Assembly: GCA_009779655.1 (NCBI GenBank)
Contig: WRDV01000058.1
Coordinates: forward strand, 1 to 6,515
Direction: 5' to 3'
Source of the DNA: Dehalococcoidia bacterium
Lineage (GTDB): Bacteria; Chloroflexota; Dehalococcoidia; Dehalococcoidales; UBA1222
Length of the DNA: 6,515 nt
Shown: in pieces, positions 1-5,918 of the stretch
Layout of the letters: the number at the start of each line of letters is the position of its first letter
Position numbering within the stretch: position 1 is the stretch's first letter
Notes under the pieces: generated by a model
What the model saw: the letters and a program-made list of their open reading frames with translations, nothing else
Told to the model about the DNA's origin: nothing
Databases searched by the model: none
Position numbers and translations under genes: made by a program

Positions 1-201
1 CACTATAACAGCCTTATCTTCTTCAGGACGCGCAGATGATATATCGGAAGTCCCCGGTTTACGCCGGTCAAGATCTGTTTGTAAATCGGCTTCTGTCAGC
101 GGTAGACCGGCCGGACAGCCATCTATTACTATGCCAACGCATTCGCCATGGCTTTCGCCAAAACTGGTAATGCAAAATGTTTTTCCAATACTATTGGTCA
201 T
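1..201 (-). CDS. aroC: Chorismate synthase, N-terminal part (cut by window edge)
   Basis: Chorismate synthase converts EPSP to chorismate by 1,4-anti elimination of phosphate and needs reduced FMN; it is the last common step of aromatic synthesis. Only the first 67 residues are present; the frame is open to base 1. Family hallmarks are clear: TSFGESHG at residues 12-19 with the conserved His18, the VIDGCPAGL stretch near residues 25-33, DRRKPGTSD near 46-54, and the following ARPEED segment. The ATG at 199-201 is preceded by AAGGTGG seven bases upstream, a good ribosome site lying inside the end of aroA. The gene overlaps the aroA stop by 11 bases, so translation is probably coupled. Nothing can be said about the C-terminal two thirds, including most of the FMN site. 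Confidence 0.96.
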   Translation of the reverse strand, partial: MTNSIGKTFCITSFGESHGECVGIVIDGCPAGLPLTEADLQTDLDRRKPGTSDISSARPEEDKAVIV

Positions 202-1450
202 CGCTTTCCACCTTGGCACCCAGCGAGGTGAGTGCCTGCCAAAAATCAGGGTATGTTTTGTCTACGCATTCAGCGCCGTGAATAATGGTGTCGCCGACCG
301 CTGTGCCCAGTATGCCGAAAGCCATTGCTAAACGATGGTCTGAATGGCTGTCGATTTCAGCGCCGTGCGGGCGTCCGCCAATTACAGTTAAGGTGTTTTC
401 CTCTTCGCGAGTGCGTATGCCCATTTTATGCAATTCCTGGCACAGCGCTGCTACGCGGTTGGATTCTTTGAGTCGCGCTGTTTTGATATTGCTGAAATGG
501 CTGTCGCCGTCGGCTGTTGCCGCCAGCACTGCCATCGTTGGCAGTAAATCTATACAGTTGCTCATGTCGGCGTTAATGCCGTGCAGGAATGACCTCTGCG
601 CCATGACTGAACTGCGCCGCACAGAAAAGCGTGCGCCCATTCTTTGTATTAAGCTAAGCGCTACGCGGTCTCCTTGTAGGCTTTCTGCGTTGAGATTGGT
701 GGTAATCGTCTCGCCGCTCAAGATACCCAGCGCGATGAGATAGGACGCCTGTGACCAATCGCCCTCTATGGTGTAGTCTGTCGGGCGGTACTCCTGTCTT
801 GCAACACTGAACTCATCCATGGCGGGGGATGCGCTTACGCGCACGCCGAATTTTTTTAAACAATCTATGGTCATGCTGATATATGCTTTTGATGCGAGCG
901 GCGTGGTCAGCTTAATGTTTATGCCTTTGTGTGATAACGGTCCTGCTATGAGCAGGGCTGATATAAACTGTGAACTGATATCTCCCGGCATGGACACGTC
1001 TCCTCCCGGAAAGCCGTTGCCTTCAATCAGCACTATTGGGCCGTCTAAGCGGCATTTGACGCCAAGCTGCATTAGCGCGTCAAGAAGCGGCGATATAGGC
1101 CGTTTCGCAAGTCCCTCGCCCGGTACTAGCCGTATTGTGCCCGGCACCAATGCCGCCATTGCGGCCATGAAGCGTAATGTAGCTGCGGAATTGCGGCAAA
1201 AAAGCTCTGCTTCGGGCCTCTTGAGATTGCCGCCGCTTATACGCCAGCCGAACTCATTCCTGAAGATATTTATTCCGACAGCTTGTAAAACGTCGGTTGA
1301 CGCCAGAGTGTCGTCTGATGTGAGAGCGCGGCGAATGTAACTCTGCCCCGGTGAGAGCGCTGCGCACATCATGGCGCGGATGGTGTAACTCTTTGACGCC
1401 GGCGCATCCAGTATGCCGTGCGCTAGGGATTTAGAAATTGAAACTTTCAT
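191..1450 (-). CDS. aroA: 3-phosphoshikimate 1-carboxyvinyltransferase (EPSP synthase)
   Basis: Transfers enolpyruvyl from PEP to shikimate 3-phosphate; it acts in the cytoplasm and is the glyphosate target. At 419 residues it is full length. Visible motifs are APASKSYTIR (16-25, substrate Lys20), CRNSAATLR (85-93), AKRP (115-118), GDISSQF (156-162, shikimate-phosphate site), IEGDWSQASY (228-237), IDLLP (300-304, catalytic Asp301), RLKESNR (326-332, Glu329) and DHRLAMAF (371-378). The ASKSYT and ATLRF signatures look like the archaeal/Dehalococcoides type rather than the enterobacterial one. The usual N-[SA]-G-T loop reads NSAAT here, so the glycine equivalent to E. coli Gly96 is Ala89, and the usual KESDR reads KESNR. 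The ATG at 1448-1450 has TTAGGTAG just upstream and lies inside the end of aroEK (20-base overlap). The gene overlaps aroC by 11 bases at its other end. Confidence 0.97.
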   Translation of the reverse strand: MKVSISKSLAHGILDAPASKSYTIRAMMCAALSPGQSYIRRALTSDDTLASTDVLQAVGINIFRNEFGWRISGGNLKRPEAELFCRNSAATLRFMAAMAALVPGTIRLVPGEGLAKRPISPLLDALMQLGVKCRLDGPIVLIEGNGFPGGDVSMPGDISSQFISALLIAGPLSHKGINIKLTTPLASKAYISMTIDCLKKFGVRVSASPAMDEFSVARQEYRPTDYTIEGDWSQASYLIALGILSGETITTNLNAESLQGDRVALSLIQRMGARFSVRRSSVMAQRSFLHGINADMSNCIDLLPTMAVLAATADGDSHFSNIKTARLKESNRVAALCQELHKMGIRTREEENTLTVIGGRPHGAEIDSHSDHRLAMAFGILGTAVGDTIIHGAECVDKTYPDFWQALTSLGAKVESDDQ

Positions 1451-2852
1451 ATCTACCTAATTTCTGCATAATTAACGCAATTGCTGAATCAATGTCCGCA
1501 TCGCCGTTCTCAATAGTAATGTCGGCGGCCTTGGCGTAAAGCGGTTCGCGCGCCGACATTAAAGTGTTTATGTGGCTTACCCAGTTTTCCTGTGCCAGTA
1601 AAGGTCTGCGGCTACGCGATATGGCTAAGCGTTTCATAATAATGCTAGGGTCACTTTTAATGTATATTACCACAGCATACCTTTTTAAATGAGTTATGTT
1701 CTCGGCGTCAAGTACTACGCCGCCCCCGCAGGCGATGACCTTTTTACCGCTGCTTGAGACCGTGCGGGTAATTTCTTTCTCTATCGCTCGGAACGCTGAC
1801 TCGCCGTTTTCCGAAAAAATACGGGAGATACTTTTCCCGGCGCTTTTCTCAACGCGCCGGTCTATATCAACGAATGCTTTGCCCATCTTGCGGGCTAGCG
1901 CGCGACCTACCGATGATTTACCGGCTCCCATGAAACCTATGAGAGCAACGGCGGTTTTGGGTGCGGCAGGCTTAACTGTAGTTTCCTTTGCACTACAAAG
2001 CTTAAGCTCTGCTATGGCTGCGCGGCGCATGACATCTATGGGAGCGTCTTGCCCGGTCCACAGCTTGAAAGCTTGCGCTCCCTGATGGATTAGCATATCA
2101 AGCCCGCTGACGGTAAGGCAGCTTTTAGCGTGCGCTTCTTTAAGCAGGCGCGTATTGAGCGGAGTATATACTACATCAAACACTGCCATCCCGGGCTCTA
2201 GCAGCTCCGCCGGGCAGGGTGTTTCAGTGTCGTTTGGTGCCATGCCCGCGCTGGTGGCGTTGACTAACAATTTGGCGTGAGATAATTCTTTTCTTAGGTT
2301 AGCATCATTTAGCTCAAGCGTTGTTATCGTATGTTGAGCGATATGATCCAGATTTTGCGCCAGCAATTTGGCCTGTTCTAAGCCGGATGAGCGGCAGAGC
2401 AAACTGATATACGCTCCTTGCTGCGCAAGGGCGAATCCTATGGCGCGGGCGGTTCCGCCCGCGCCAAGCAGCACAACAAGTTTGTCTTTGGCGTTAAACC
2501 CTATTATGCGTAGCGCTTCAGCGAATCCGGAAGCGTCGGTATTGTAGCCTTTCAATTTGCCGTTTTGGTTGACTATGGTATTGACAGCCCCTATGTTTTG
2601 CGCAAGCGGGTCCAGCTCGTCAAGCAGCGGCAACACGGAAACCTTATGCGGTATTGTGACGTTTAGTCCGGTAATGCCAAGCGCTCGCACTCCGGATAAA
2701 GCTGTCTCTATGCTTGCACCGGATACCTCGAATGCCATATAGGCGTAGTTAATCTTAAGATGCGCTATGGCTGCGTTATGCATGGCAGGTGAGACTGTAT
2801 GGCGCACCGGATTTCCGATGATGCCGCATAGCTTGGTGCGCGCGTTTATCAT
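1431..2852 (-). CDS. aroEK: Bifunctional shikimate dehydrogenase / shikimate kinase fusion
   Basis: One 473-residue protein carries two consecutive pathway enzymes in one frame. Residues 1 to about 284 are AroE, which reduces 3-dehydroshikimate to shikimate with NADPH: GNPVRHTVSPAMHNA (13-27), LNVTIPHK with catalytic Lys70, GAVNT (88-92), GYNTDASGF with Asp106, the nucleotide-binding LLGAGGTARA (128-137), NATSAGM (198-204), VVYTPLNTRLL (227-237) and MLIHQGAQAFKLWTG (253-267). Residues about 298-473 are AroK, which phosphorylates shikimate at O3: Walker A GFMGAGKS (306-313), VDID (328-331), ESAFRAIE (351-358), CGGG (375-378), the lid RSRRPLL (413-419) and SAREPLY (433-439). A linker of about 15 residues rich in K, A, T and P (285-299) joins them. 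The hydroxyl-binding Ser of AroE (HSxSP) is Thr19. There is no stop or internal start at the junction. The start overlaps the aroD stop as ATGA, with a weak ribosome site, implying coupling. Confidence 0.96.
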   Translation of the reverse strand: MINARTKLCGIIGNPVRHTVSPAMHNAAIAHLKINYAYMAFEVSGASIETALSGVRALGITGLNVTIPHKVSVLPLLDELDPLAQNIGAVNTIVNQNGKLKGYNTDASGFAEALRIIGFNAKDKLVVLLGAGGTARAIGFALAQQGAYISLLCRSSGLEQAKLLAQNLDHIAQHTITTLELNDANLRKELSHAKLLVNATSAGMAPNDTETPCPAELLEPGMAVFDVVYTPLNTRLLKEAHAKSCLTVSGLDMLIHQGAQAFKLWTGQDAPIDVMRRAAIAELKLCSAKETTVKPAAPKTAVALIGFMGAGKSSVGRALARKMGKAFVDIDRRVEKSAGKSISRIFSENGESAFRAIEKEITRTVSSSGKKVIACGGGVVLDAENITHLKRYAVVIYIKSDPSIIMKRLAISRSRRPLLAQENWVSHINTLMSAREPLYAKAADITIENGDADIDSAIALIMQKLGRYESFNF

Positions 2853-3505
2853 GGCCGCATCAACTCGTATATATGGTGAATTTGCGCTACGCTCAATTGA
2901 CCGCTGGCAGACTCATTACCTTCGCTTAATGCCGCATAAGTGAAACTGCCGCCGAACAACGGAGACAATATGCGGCTTAACTGGCCGTGCGGCCCCATAG
3001 CGAAAGCGCTTATTTGCGTTTTGCAGAATTCTTTTATTAGTTTTAGCACGTTAAAATTATCATCTGCGTCATGTGCTGTAGTAACTAATTTGCATATGTC
3101 TGCTCCCGCAGCGAGTTCTTCCTCAACTATTCTTTGCAGTTTAGAGTAAGGCGGGGCATCCTTCATATCGTGATATGAGATGAGGCATCGCGCGCCTCGT
3201 TTAATTTGCGGTACGATTTGGTCTAGATCCGGAGTTGCGAGCTCAATATCCACAATATCAGCCCCCATTTTTATGGCTTTCAGCAGTTCATTGCGGCGTG
3301 CTTCCTCGCTTCCTTCCCATGCGCCTCCCTCGCTTTTCAGACGGTTGGTGGCAATCCATGGCTTGCGTATGTTTGTCGCGACGGATTCCCACGTGTTTCC
3401 CAGCAGATCAAGCCGTAGCTCAAACAAATCTGCAAGCGGCTCCGCCTGACGTATTGCCTCGGCGTCAGGGCTTACGATTACGGCGCAAATACGCGGGGTG
3501 TTCAT
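2849..3505 (-). CDS. aroD: 3-dehydroquinate dehydratase, type I
   Basis: Dehydrates 3-dehydroquinate to 3-dehydroshikimate through a Schiff-base lysine. The 218-residue length fits the type I (class I aldolase-fold) enzyme, not the 150-residue type II. Motifs are FELRLDLL (28-35, substrate-binding Glu29 and Arg31), ADIVDIEL (82-89), CLISYHDMKD (107-116) with catalytic His112, ADICKLVTTA (135-144) with Schiff-base Lys139, AFAMGPHGQLSRI (167-179) with Arg178, and the SGQLS loop (201-205). The ATG at 3503-3505 follows the aroB stop by 5 bases, and the region before it (GGAATAATAATA) has only a poor Shine-Dalgarno sequence, so initiation probably depends on ribosomes finishing aroB. The stop overlaps the aroEK start by 4 bases. 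Confidence 0.96.
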   Translation of the reverse strand: MNTPRICAVIVSPDAEAIRQAEPLADLFELRLDLLGNTWESVATNIRKPWIATNRLKSEGGAWEGSEEARRNELLKAIKMGADIVDIELATPDLDQIVPQIKRGARCLISYHDMKDAPPYSKLQRIVEEELAAGADICKLVTTAHDADDNFNVLKLIKEFCKTQISAFAMGPHGQLSRILSPLFGGSFTYAALSEGNESASGQLSVAQIHHIYELMRP

Positions 3506-3510
3506 TATTA

Positions 3511-4584
3511 TTATTCCGTTAATACCTTAGAGATCATATCTTGCGTGACGTTGTTTGTTATGACTACCTTTCCGATACGTACCGGCAGAATGAATTTTAC
3601 CATACCGTTAACAGCTTTCTTATCGTGTTTTATGGCCGCAAGCACATCTTGCGGGTTTATATCCGGTATTGATGTTGGCAATCCCGCGTCGGTGATGACG
3701 CTGGTGAGACATTTCAAATCGTGCGCTGATAACAATCTCATATGTGCAGCAATGCGTCCTGCCGACGCCATCCCAATAGCTACGGCGTTACCGTGCGATA
3801 CTTTGAAGGAGGAGACAGATTCAATGGCGTGCCCGATTGTATGCCCGAAGTTAAGCGTGTTGCGTATCCCCGTATCATGTTCGTCGCGGCTGACGATGCG
3901 CGCTTTGACCGCGGCGGCGTGCAGTATGGCGGACTCTAAAAGACGCTCGTCGCCCTCTTTTAGCCTAGACATGTGGCGCATGAGCAAACCAAACAGCGTG
4001 CGGTCTCCTATTACAGCGCTTTTGATAATCTCGGCAAGGCCGTTGGATATATGGCAGTCCGGAAGAGTCTTAAGAGCTGATATATCGCTAAATACGGCGC
4101 GCGGCTGATAAAAGACGCCTATGTTGTTTTTGAGTTTATGATGGTTGACAGCGGTCTTGCCGCCAATTGAGGAATCCACTTGTGCCAGTAATGTGGTTGG
4201 AATATGTATCAGCGGAATGCCGCGCATATAAGTCGCGGCGACGAAGCCGGCAAGATCGCCGATGACGCCTCCGCCTAGTGCCAGTACAGTTGTATTGCGG
4301 TCGGCAAGCGCCTCGCTCATATCAGCATGAAGCTTCCCCGCGCTTTCTAAGGATTTAAATTCCTCGCCGTCAGGCACAGACAACACAGCCACGTCAAAGC
4401 CTGACTGATTCAGAGTTTCCTTAAGATTTAAGCCGTAAAGCTCAAGGACGATGGGATTGGTGATGAGTATTATGCGACTGCTCACCTTGGCGCGGCGCAA
4501 GTACGCTGCCAAATGGTGCATAGCTCCGGCGCCCACTACAATACGATAGCTTTTAGTTCCCAGCGCAACTCTCAATGTCTGCAC
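3511..4584 (-). CDS. aroB: 3-dehydroquinate synthase
   Basis: Converts DAHP to 3-dehydroquinate, using NAD+ as a recycled cofactor and a divalent metal, usually Zn or Co. The 357 residues match the family length. Motifs are PDGEEFKS (71-78), LGGGVIGDLAGFVAATYMRG (103-122, NAD-binding and family signature), PTTLLAQVDSSIGGKTAVN (129-147), NGLAEIIKSAVI (181-192) with metal ligand Glu185, NFGHTIGHAIE (245-255) with His248, HGNAVAIGM (264-272) with His264, and HDKK (320-323). The start is GTG at 4582-4584, chosen because GGAAGG lies eight bases upstream inside the last codons of aroF and the family N-terminus begins here. The gap to the aroF stop is five bases. Confidence 0.97.
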   Translation of the reverse strand: MQTLRVALGTKSYRIVVGAGAMHHLAAYLRRAKVSSRIILITNPIVLELYGLNLKETLNQSGFDVAVLSVPDGEEFKSLESAGKLHADMSEALADRNTTVLALGGGVIGDLAGFVAATYMRGIPLIHIPTTLLAQVDSSIGGKTAVNHHKLKNNIGVFYQPRAVFSDISALKTLPDCHISNGLAEIIKSAVIGDRTLFGLLMRHMSRLKEGDERLLESAILHAAAVKARIVSRDEHDTGIRNTLNFGHTIGHAIESVSSFKVSHGNAVAIGMASAGRIAAHMRLLSAHDLKCLTSVITDAGLPTSIPDINPQDVLAAIKHDKKAVNGMVKFILPVRIGKVVITNNVTQDMISKVLTE

Positions 4585-4589
4585 GGTGT

Positions 4590-5666
4590 TTACCTTCCCG
4601 ACTTCTTAAAGGCTTTCCTTTTGTTTTCTGCGGCAATAGTATGGATATGATTGCAGGTATCGATGATATTTTTGAGCTCATCAGCGGTGATTGCTTGCGC
4701 CGCATCTACCCATGATTCTGCAGGGTTATAGTGCACCTCAATAGCCAGTCCGCTTGCGCCGGCCGCCATGGCGGAGCAGCTCATTGAGTATACCAGGTCG
4801 CGCCGCCCTGTAGCATGGCTTGGATCGACAACCACAGGCAGGTAAGTTTCTTCTTGTATTGATGGCACAGCCGCCAAATCAAGTGTGTAGCGCGTGAAGC
4901 TTTTGCCTTTGCCTATGGGCAGCACTCCGCGCTCGCAAAGAATGATGTCTTTATTCCCTTCCACGGCGAGATATTCCGAGAATGATAAGAATTCCTCTAC
5001 GCTCGCGCCGAAATGCCGCTTGTATAATACCGGCTTGCCTTGGCGTGCCACTATGCCGAGCAAATCCTGATCATACATGTTGCGCGCGCCGATTTGCAGT
5101 ATGTCTACATATTCGGCGATAAGCTCAACCTTTGTTTCACCTCTGATTTCGGTGATGGTAGGCATTTCAAATTTACGACCTGCATCACGCAGCCATGTAA
5201 GAGCCTCGCGCGCCTCGTCATCGCCTTGCGCGCCGAGTCCTTGAAATGAGTGCGCTGAACTGCGCGGCTTAAAAATGCCGCCGCGCAGGATATGAGCGCC
5301 GGCTCTTTTGACTTCTTCAGCAATGCGGAACATCTGCGATTTGCTTTCAATGGCGCATGGCCCTGCTATGTAGGTCGGCTTGTCGTCTCCTATGGCCACA
5401 TCGCCTATGCGGATTATGCGGTTGGTGTCGTGTTCTGCGTTATACTCACGGCTTATTAATTTATAAGGCGTCTCGATCATGCGGGTTTCTTTTACCCCCG
5501 GAAGAATAGAAAGCTGGTGGAATGGAATATGGCGTTCGTCGCCCACTATGCCAATAATGGTGATGGACTCGCCTCGCGAGACATCAGCTCTAAAGCCCAG
5601 TTTTTTTACCTCGGCGATGACATTGTCGATTTCTTCTTGGGTAGCGCCTTTATGCATGATAATCAT
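4590..5666 (-). CDS. aroF: 3-deoxy-7-phosphoheptulonate (DAHP) synthase, type I-beta
   Basis: First step of the pathway: condenses PEP with erythrose 4-phosphate. With the ATG at 5664-5666 the protein has 358 residues. Residues 1 to about 70 form the small ferredoxin-like (ACT-like) N-terminal domain that, in the Thermotoga enzyme, mediates feedback by tyrosine and phenylalanine; the barrel follows. Motifs are AGPCAIES (101-108, metal ligand Cys104), LRGGIFKPRSSAHSFQGLG (127-145), IGARNMYDQDLL (192-203), KPVLYKRH (211-218), CERG (244-247), VDPSHATG (280-287, His284), IEVHYNP (309-315, Glu310) and Asp321. The loop after CERG reads VLPIGKGKSFTR, about three residues longer than the usual IRTFE...TR, and KRG is KRH. 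The start is set by GAGGAG at 5677-5682; ATG 5655-5657 is a second in-frame candidate. An in-frame TTG at 5856-5858 would add 64 residues but crosses the leader and terminator, so it is rejected. Confidence 0.95.
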   Translation of the reverse strand: MIIMHKGATQEEIDNVIAEVKKLGFRADVSRGESITIIGIVGDERHIPFHQLSILPGVKETRMIETPYKLISREYNAEHDTNRIIRIGDVAIGDDKPTYIAGPCAIESKSQMFRIAEEVKRAGAHILRGGIFKPRSSAHSFQGLGAQGDDEAREALTWLRDAGRKFEMPTITEIRGETKVELIAEYVDILQIGARNMYDQDLLGIVARQGKPVLYKRHFGASVEEFLSFSEYLAVEGNKDIILCERGVLPIGKGKSFTRYTLDLAAVPSIQEETYLPVVVDPSHATGRRDLVYSMSCSAMAAGASGLAIEVHYNPAESWVDAAQAITADELKNIIDTCNHIHTIAAENKRKAFKKSGR

Positions 5667-5676
5667 AAGTTGTTGT

Positions 5677-5682
5677 CTCCTC
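5677..5682 (-). promoter_or_regulatory. aroF ribosome binding site
   Basis: GAGGAG lies about ten bases before ATG 5664-5666 and further from ATG 5655-5657. It follows a run of nine A (5686-5694) and sits downstream of the terminator hairpin, so it is only made in read-through transcripts. It is the main reason for choosing the 358-residue AroF over the longer open frame. Confidence 0.75.
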
Positions 5683-5713
5683 GCGTTTTTTTTTATTTTC
5701 CATGATTTGCCGT

Positions 5714-5745
5714 AAAATAAGAAATCCTCCCGCTCTGGGAGGATT
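5714..5745 (-). terminator. Intrinsic terminator / attenuator before aroF
   Basis: On the minus strand, AATCCTCCC (5745-5737) and GGGAGGATT (5731-5723) form a perfect 9-bp stem with a five-base loop AGAGC, followed at once by the T-rich TCTTATTTT (5722-5714). This is a rho-independent terminator shape between promoter and aroF, so it must act as an attenuator rather than as the end of a gene. The T tract is broken by one C and one A, which suits partial read-through. The opposite strand has no T run after the stem, so it works only toward aroF. Confidence 0.8.
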
Positions 5746-5775
5746 GTTAAAAAACTGAAACATTCTATGTGTCTG

Positions 5776-5868
5776 TTATGGCAAAGCCTTATCCCCCGAG
5801 CGCTCGGCGGCGTCAGTATAGTAATAGCGGTAATAGTAATGCTGTTTACAAAACTCAATATCTAACAT
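5776..5868 (-). CDS. Tyrosine-rich leader peptide of the aro operon
   Basis: A 30-codon frame starts with ATG at 5866-5868 and ends with TAA at 5776-5778. Residues 11-17 read YYYRYYY (codons TAC TAT TAC CGC TAT TAC TAT), six tyrosines in seven codons, after the opening MLDIEFCKQH. AAGAG lies six bases before the ATG as a modest ribosome site, and the promoter -10 element ends only about 18 bases upstream, so the transcript starts almost at this frame. The position between promoter and attenuator, and the control of DAHP synthase, fit a peptide that measures charged tRNA-Tyr. The same low-complexity DNA reads Ile-Thr in the TTG-started frame that continues into aroF, and Leu in the third frame; the Leu frame has a stop five codons ahead and no start. 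Only the Tyr frame has an ATG and stops before the hairpin. The peptide itself probably has no function. Confidence 0.75.
   Translation of the reverse strand: MLDIEFCKQHYYYRYYYTDAAERSGDKALP
5791..5807 (-). promoter_or_regulatory. Putative pause hairpin and antiterminator segment of the aroF leader
   Basis: CCGAGCGCTCGG (5807-5796) is a perfect 12-base palindrome that can fold on itself. It overlaps GGGGGAT (5797-5791), which can pair over seven positions (one G-U) with ATCCTCC (5744-5738), the left arm of the terminator. The two structures compete for the shared Gs. A ribosome stalled on the tyrosine codons (5838-5818) would reach roughly to the left arm of the palindrome, freeing the G-run to hold the terminator open. 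The pairings are seen by eye; the mechanism is inferred and no folding energy was computed. Confidence 0.5.
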
Positions 5869-5886
5869 TTGGCACTCTTAATCGGA

Positions 5887-5916
5887 AATATAACACCACA
5901 CGCTGCAGTGTGTCAA
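5887..5916 (-). promoter_or_regulatory. Sigma-70-type promoter of the aro operon
   Basis: On the minus strand a perfect -35 TTGACA (5916-5911) is followed after 18 bases by TATATT (5892-5887), a five-of-six match to TATAAT. The -10 is preceded by TG one base away (5895-5894), an extended -10. Transcription should begin near 5880, about a dozen bases before the leader-peptide ATG. Nothing comparable is seen closer to aroF, so this is taken as the operon promoter. Confidence 0.75.
5898..5913. promoter_or_regulatory. Possible operator dyad inside the aro promoter
   Basis: ACACGCTGCAGTGTGT is symmetric around CTGCAG, with one mismatched pair (G/T). It overlaps the last three bases of the -35 element and most of the spacer, where a bound repressor would block RNA polymerase. 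No known operator consensus was recognised and no regulator gene is in the window, so the role is inferred from position and symmetry alone. Confidence 0.35.
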
Positions 5917-5918
5917 AT

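Noticed and set aside
5105..5350. 81-codon minus-strand frame inside aroF
   Set aside because: An out-of-frame shadow of the DAHP synthase barrel, with no ribosome site or recognisable motif.
5650..5703. 17-codon minus-strand frame starting with ATG 5703-5701 and overlapping the aroF start
   Set aside because: No ribosome site before it, and its lysine run comes from the A tract. It could in principle couple to aroF, but nothing supports translation.
5667..5858. 64-residue N-terminal extension of AroF from an in-frame TTG, with an Ile/Thr-rich start reminiscent of a thr leader
   Set aside because: It crosses the leader peptide, the terminator stem and the poly-A run, has no family similarity, and the ribosome site at 5677-5682 points to ATG 5664-5666. 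The Ile-Thr pattern is the shifted reading of the tyrosine codons.
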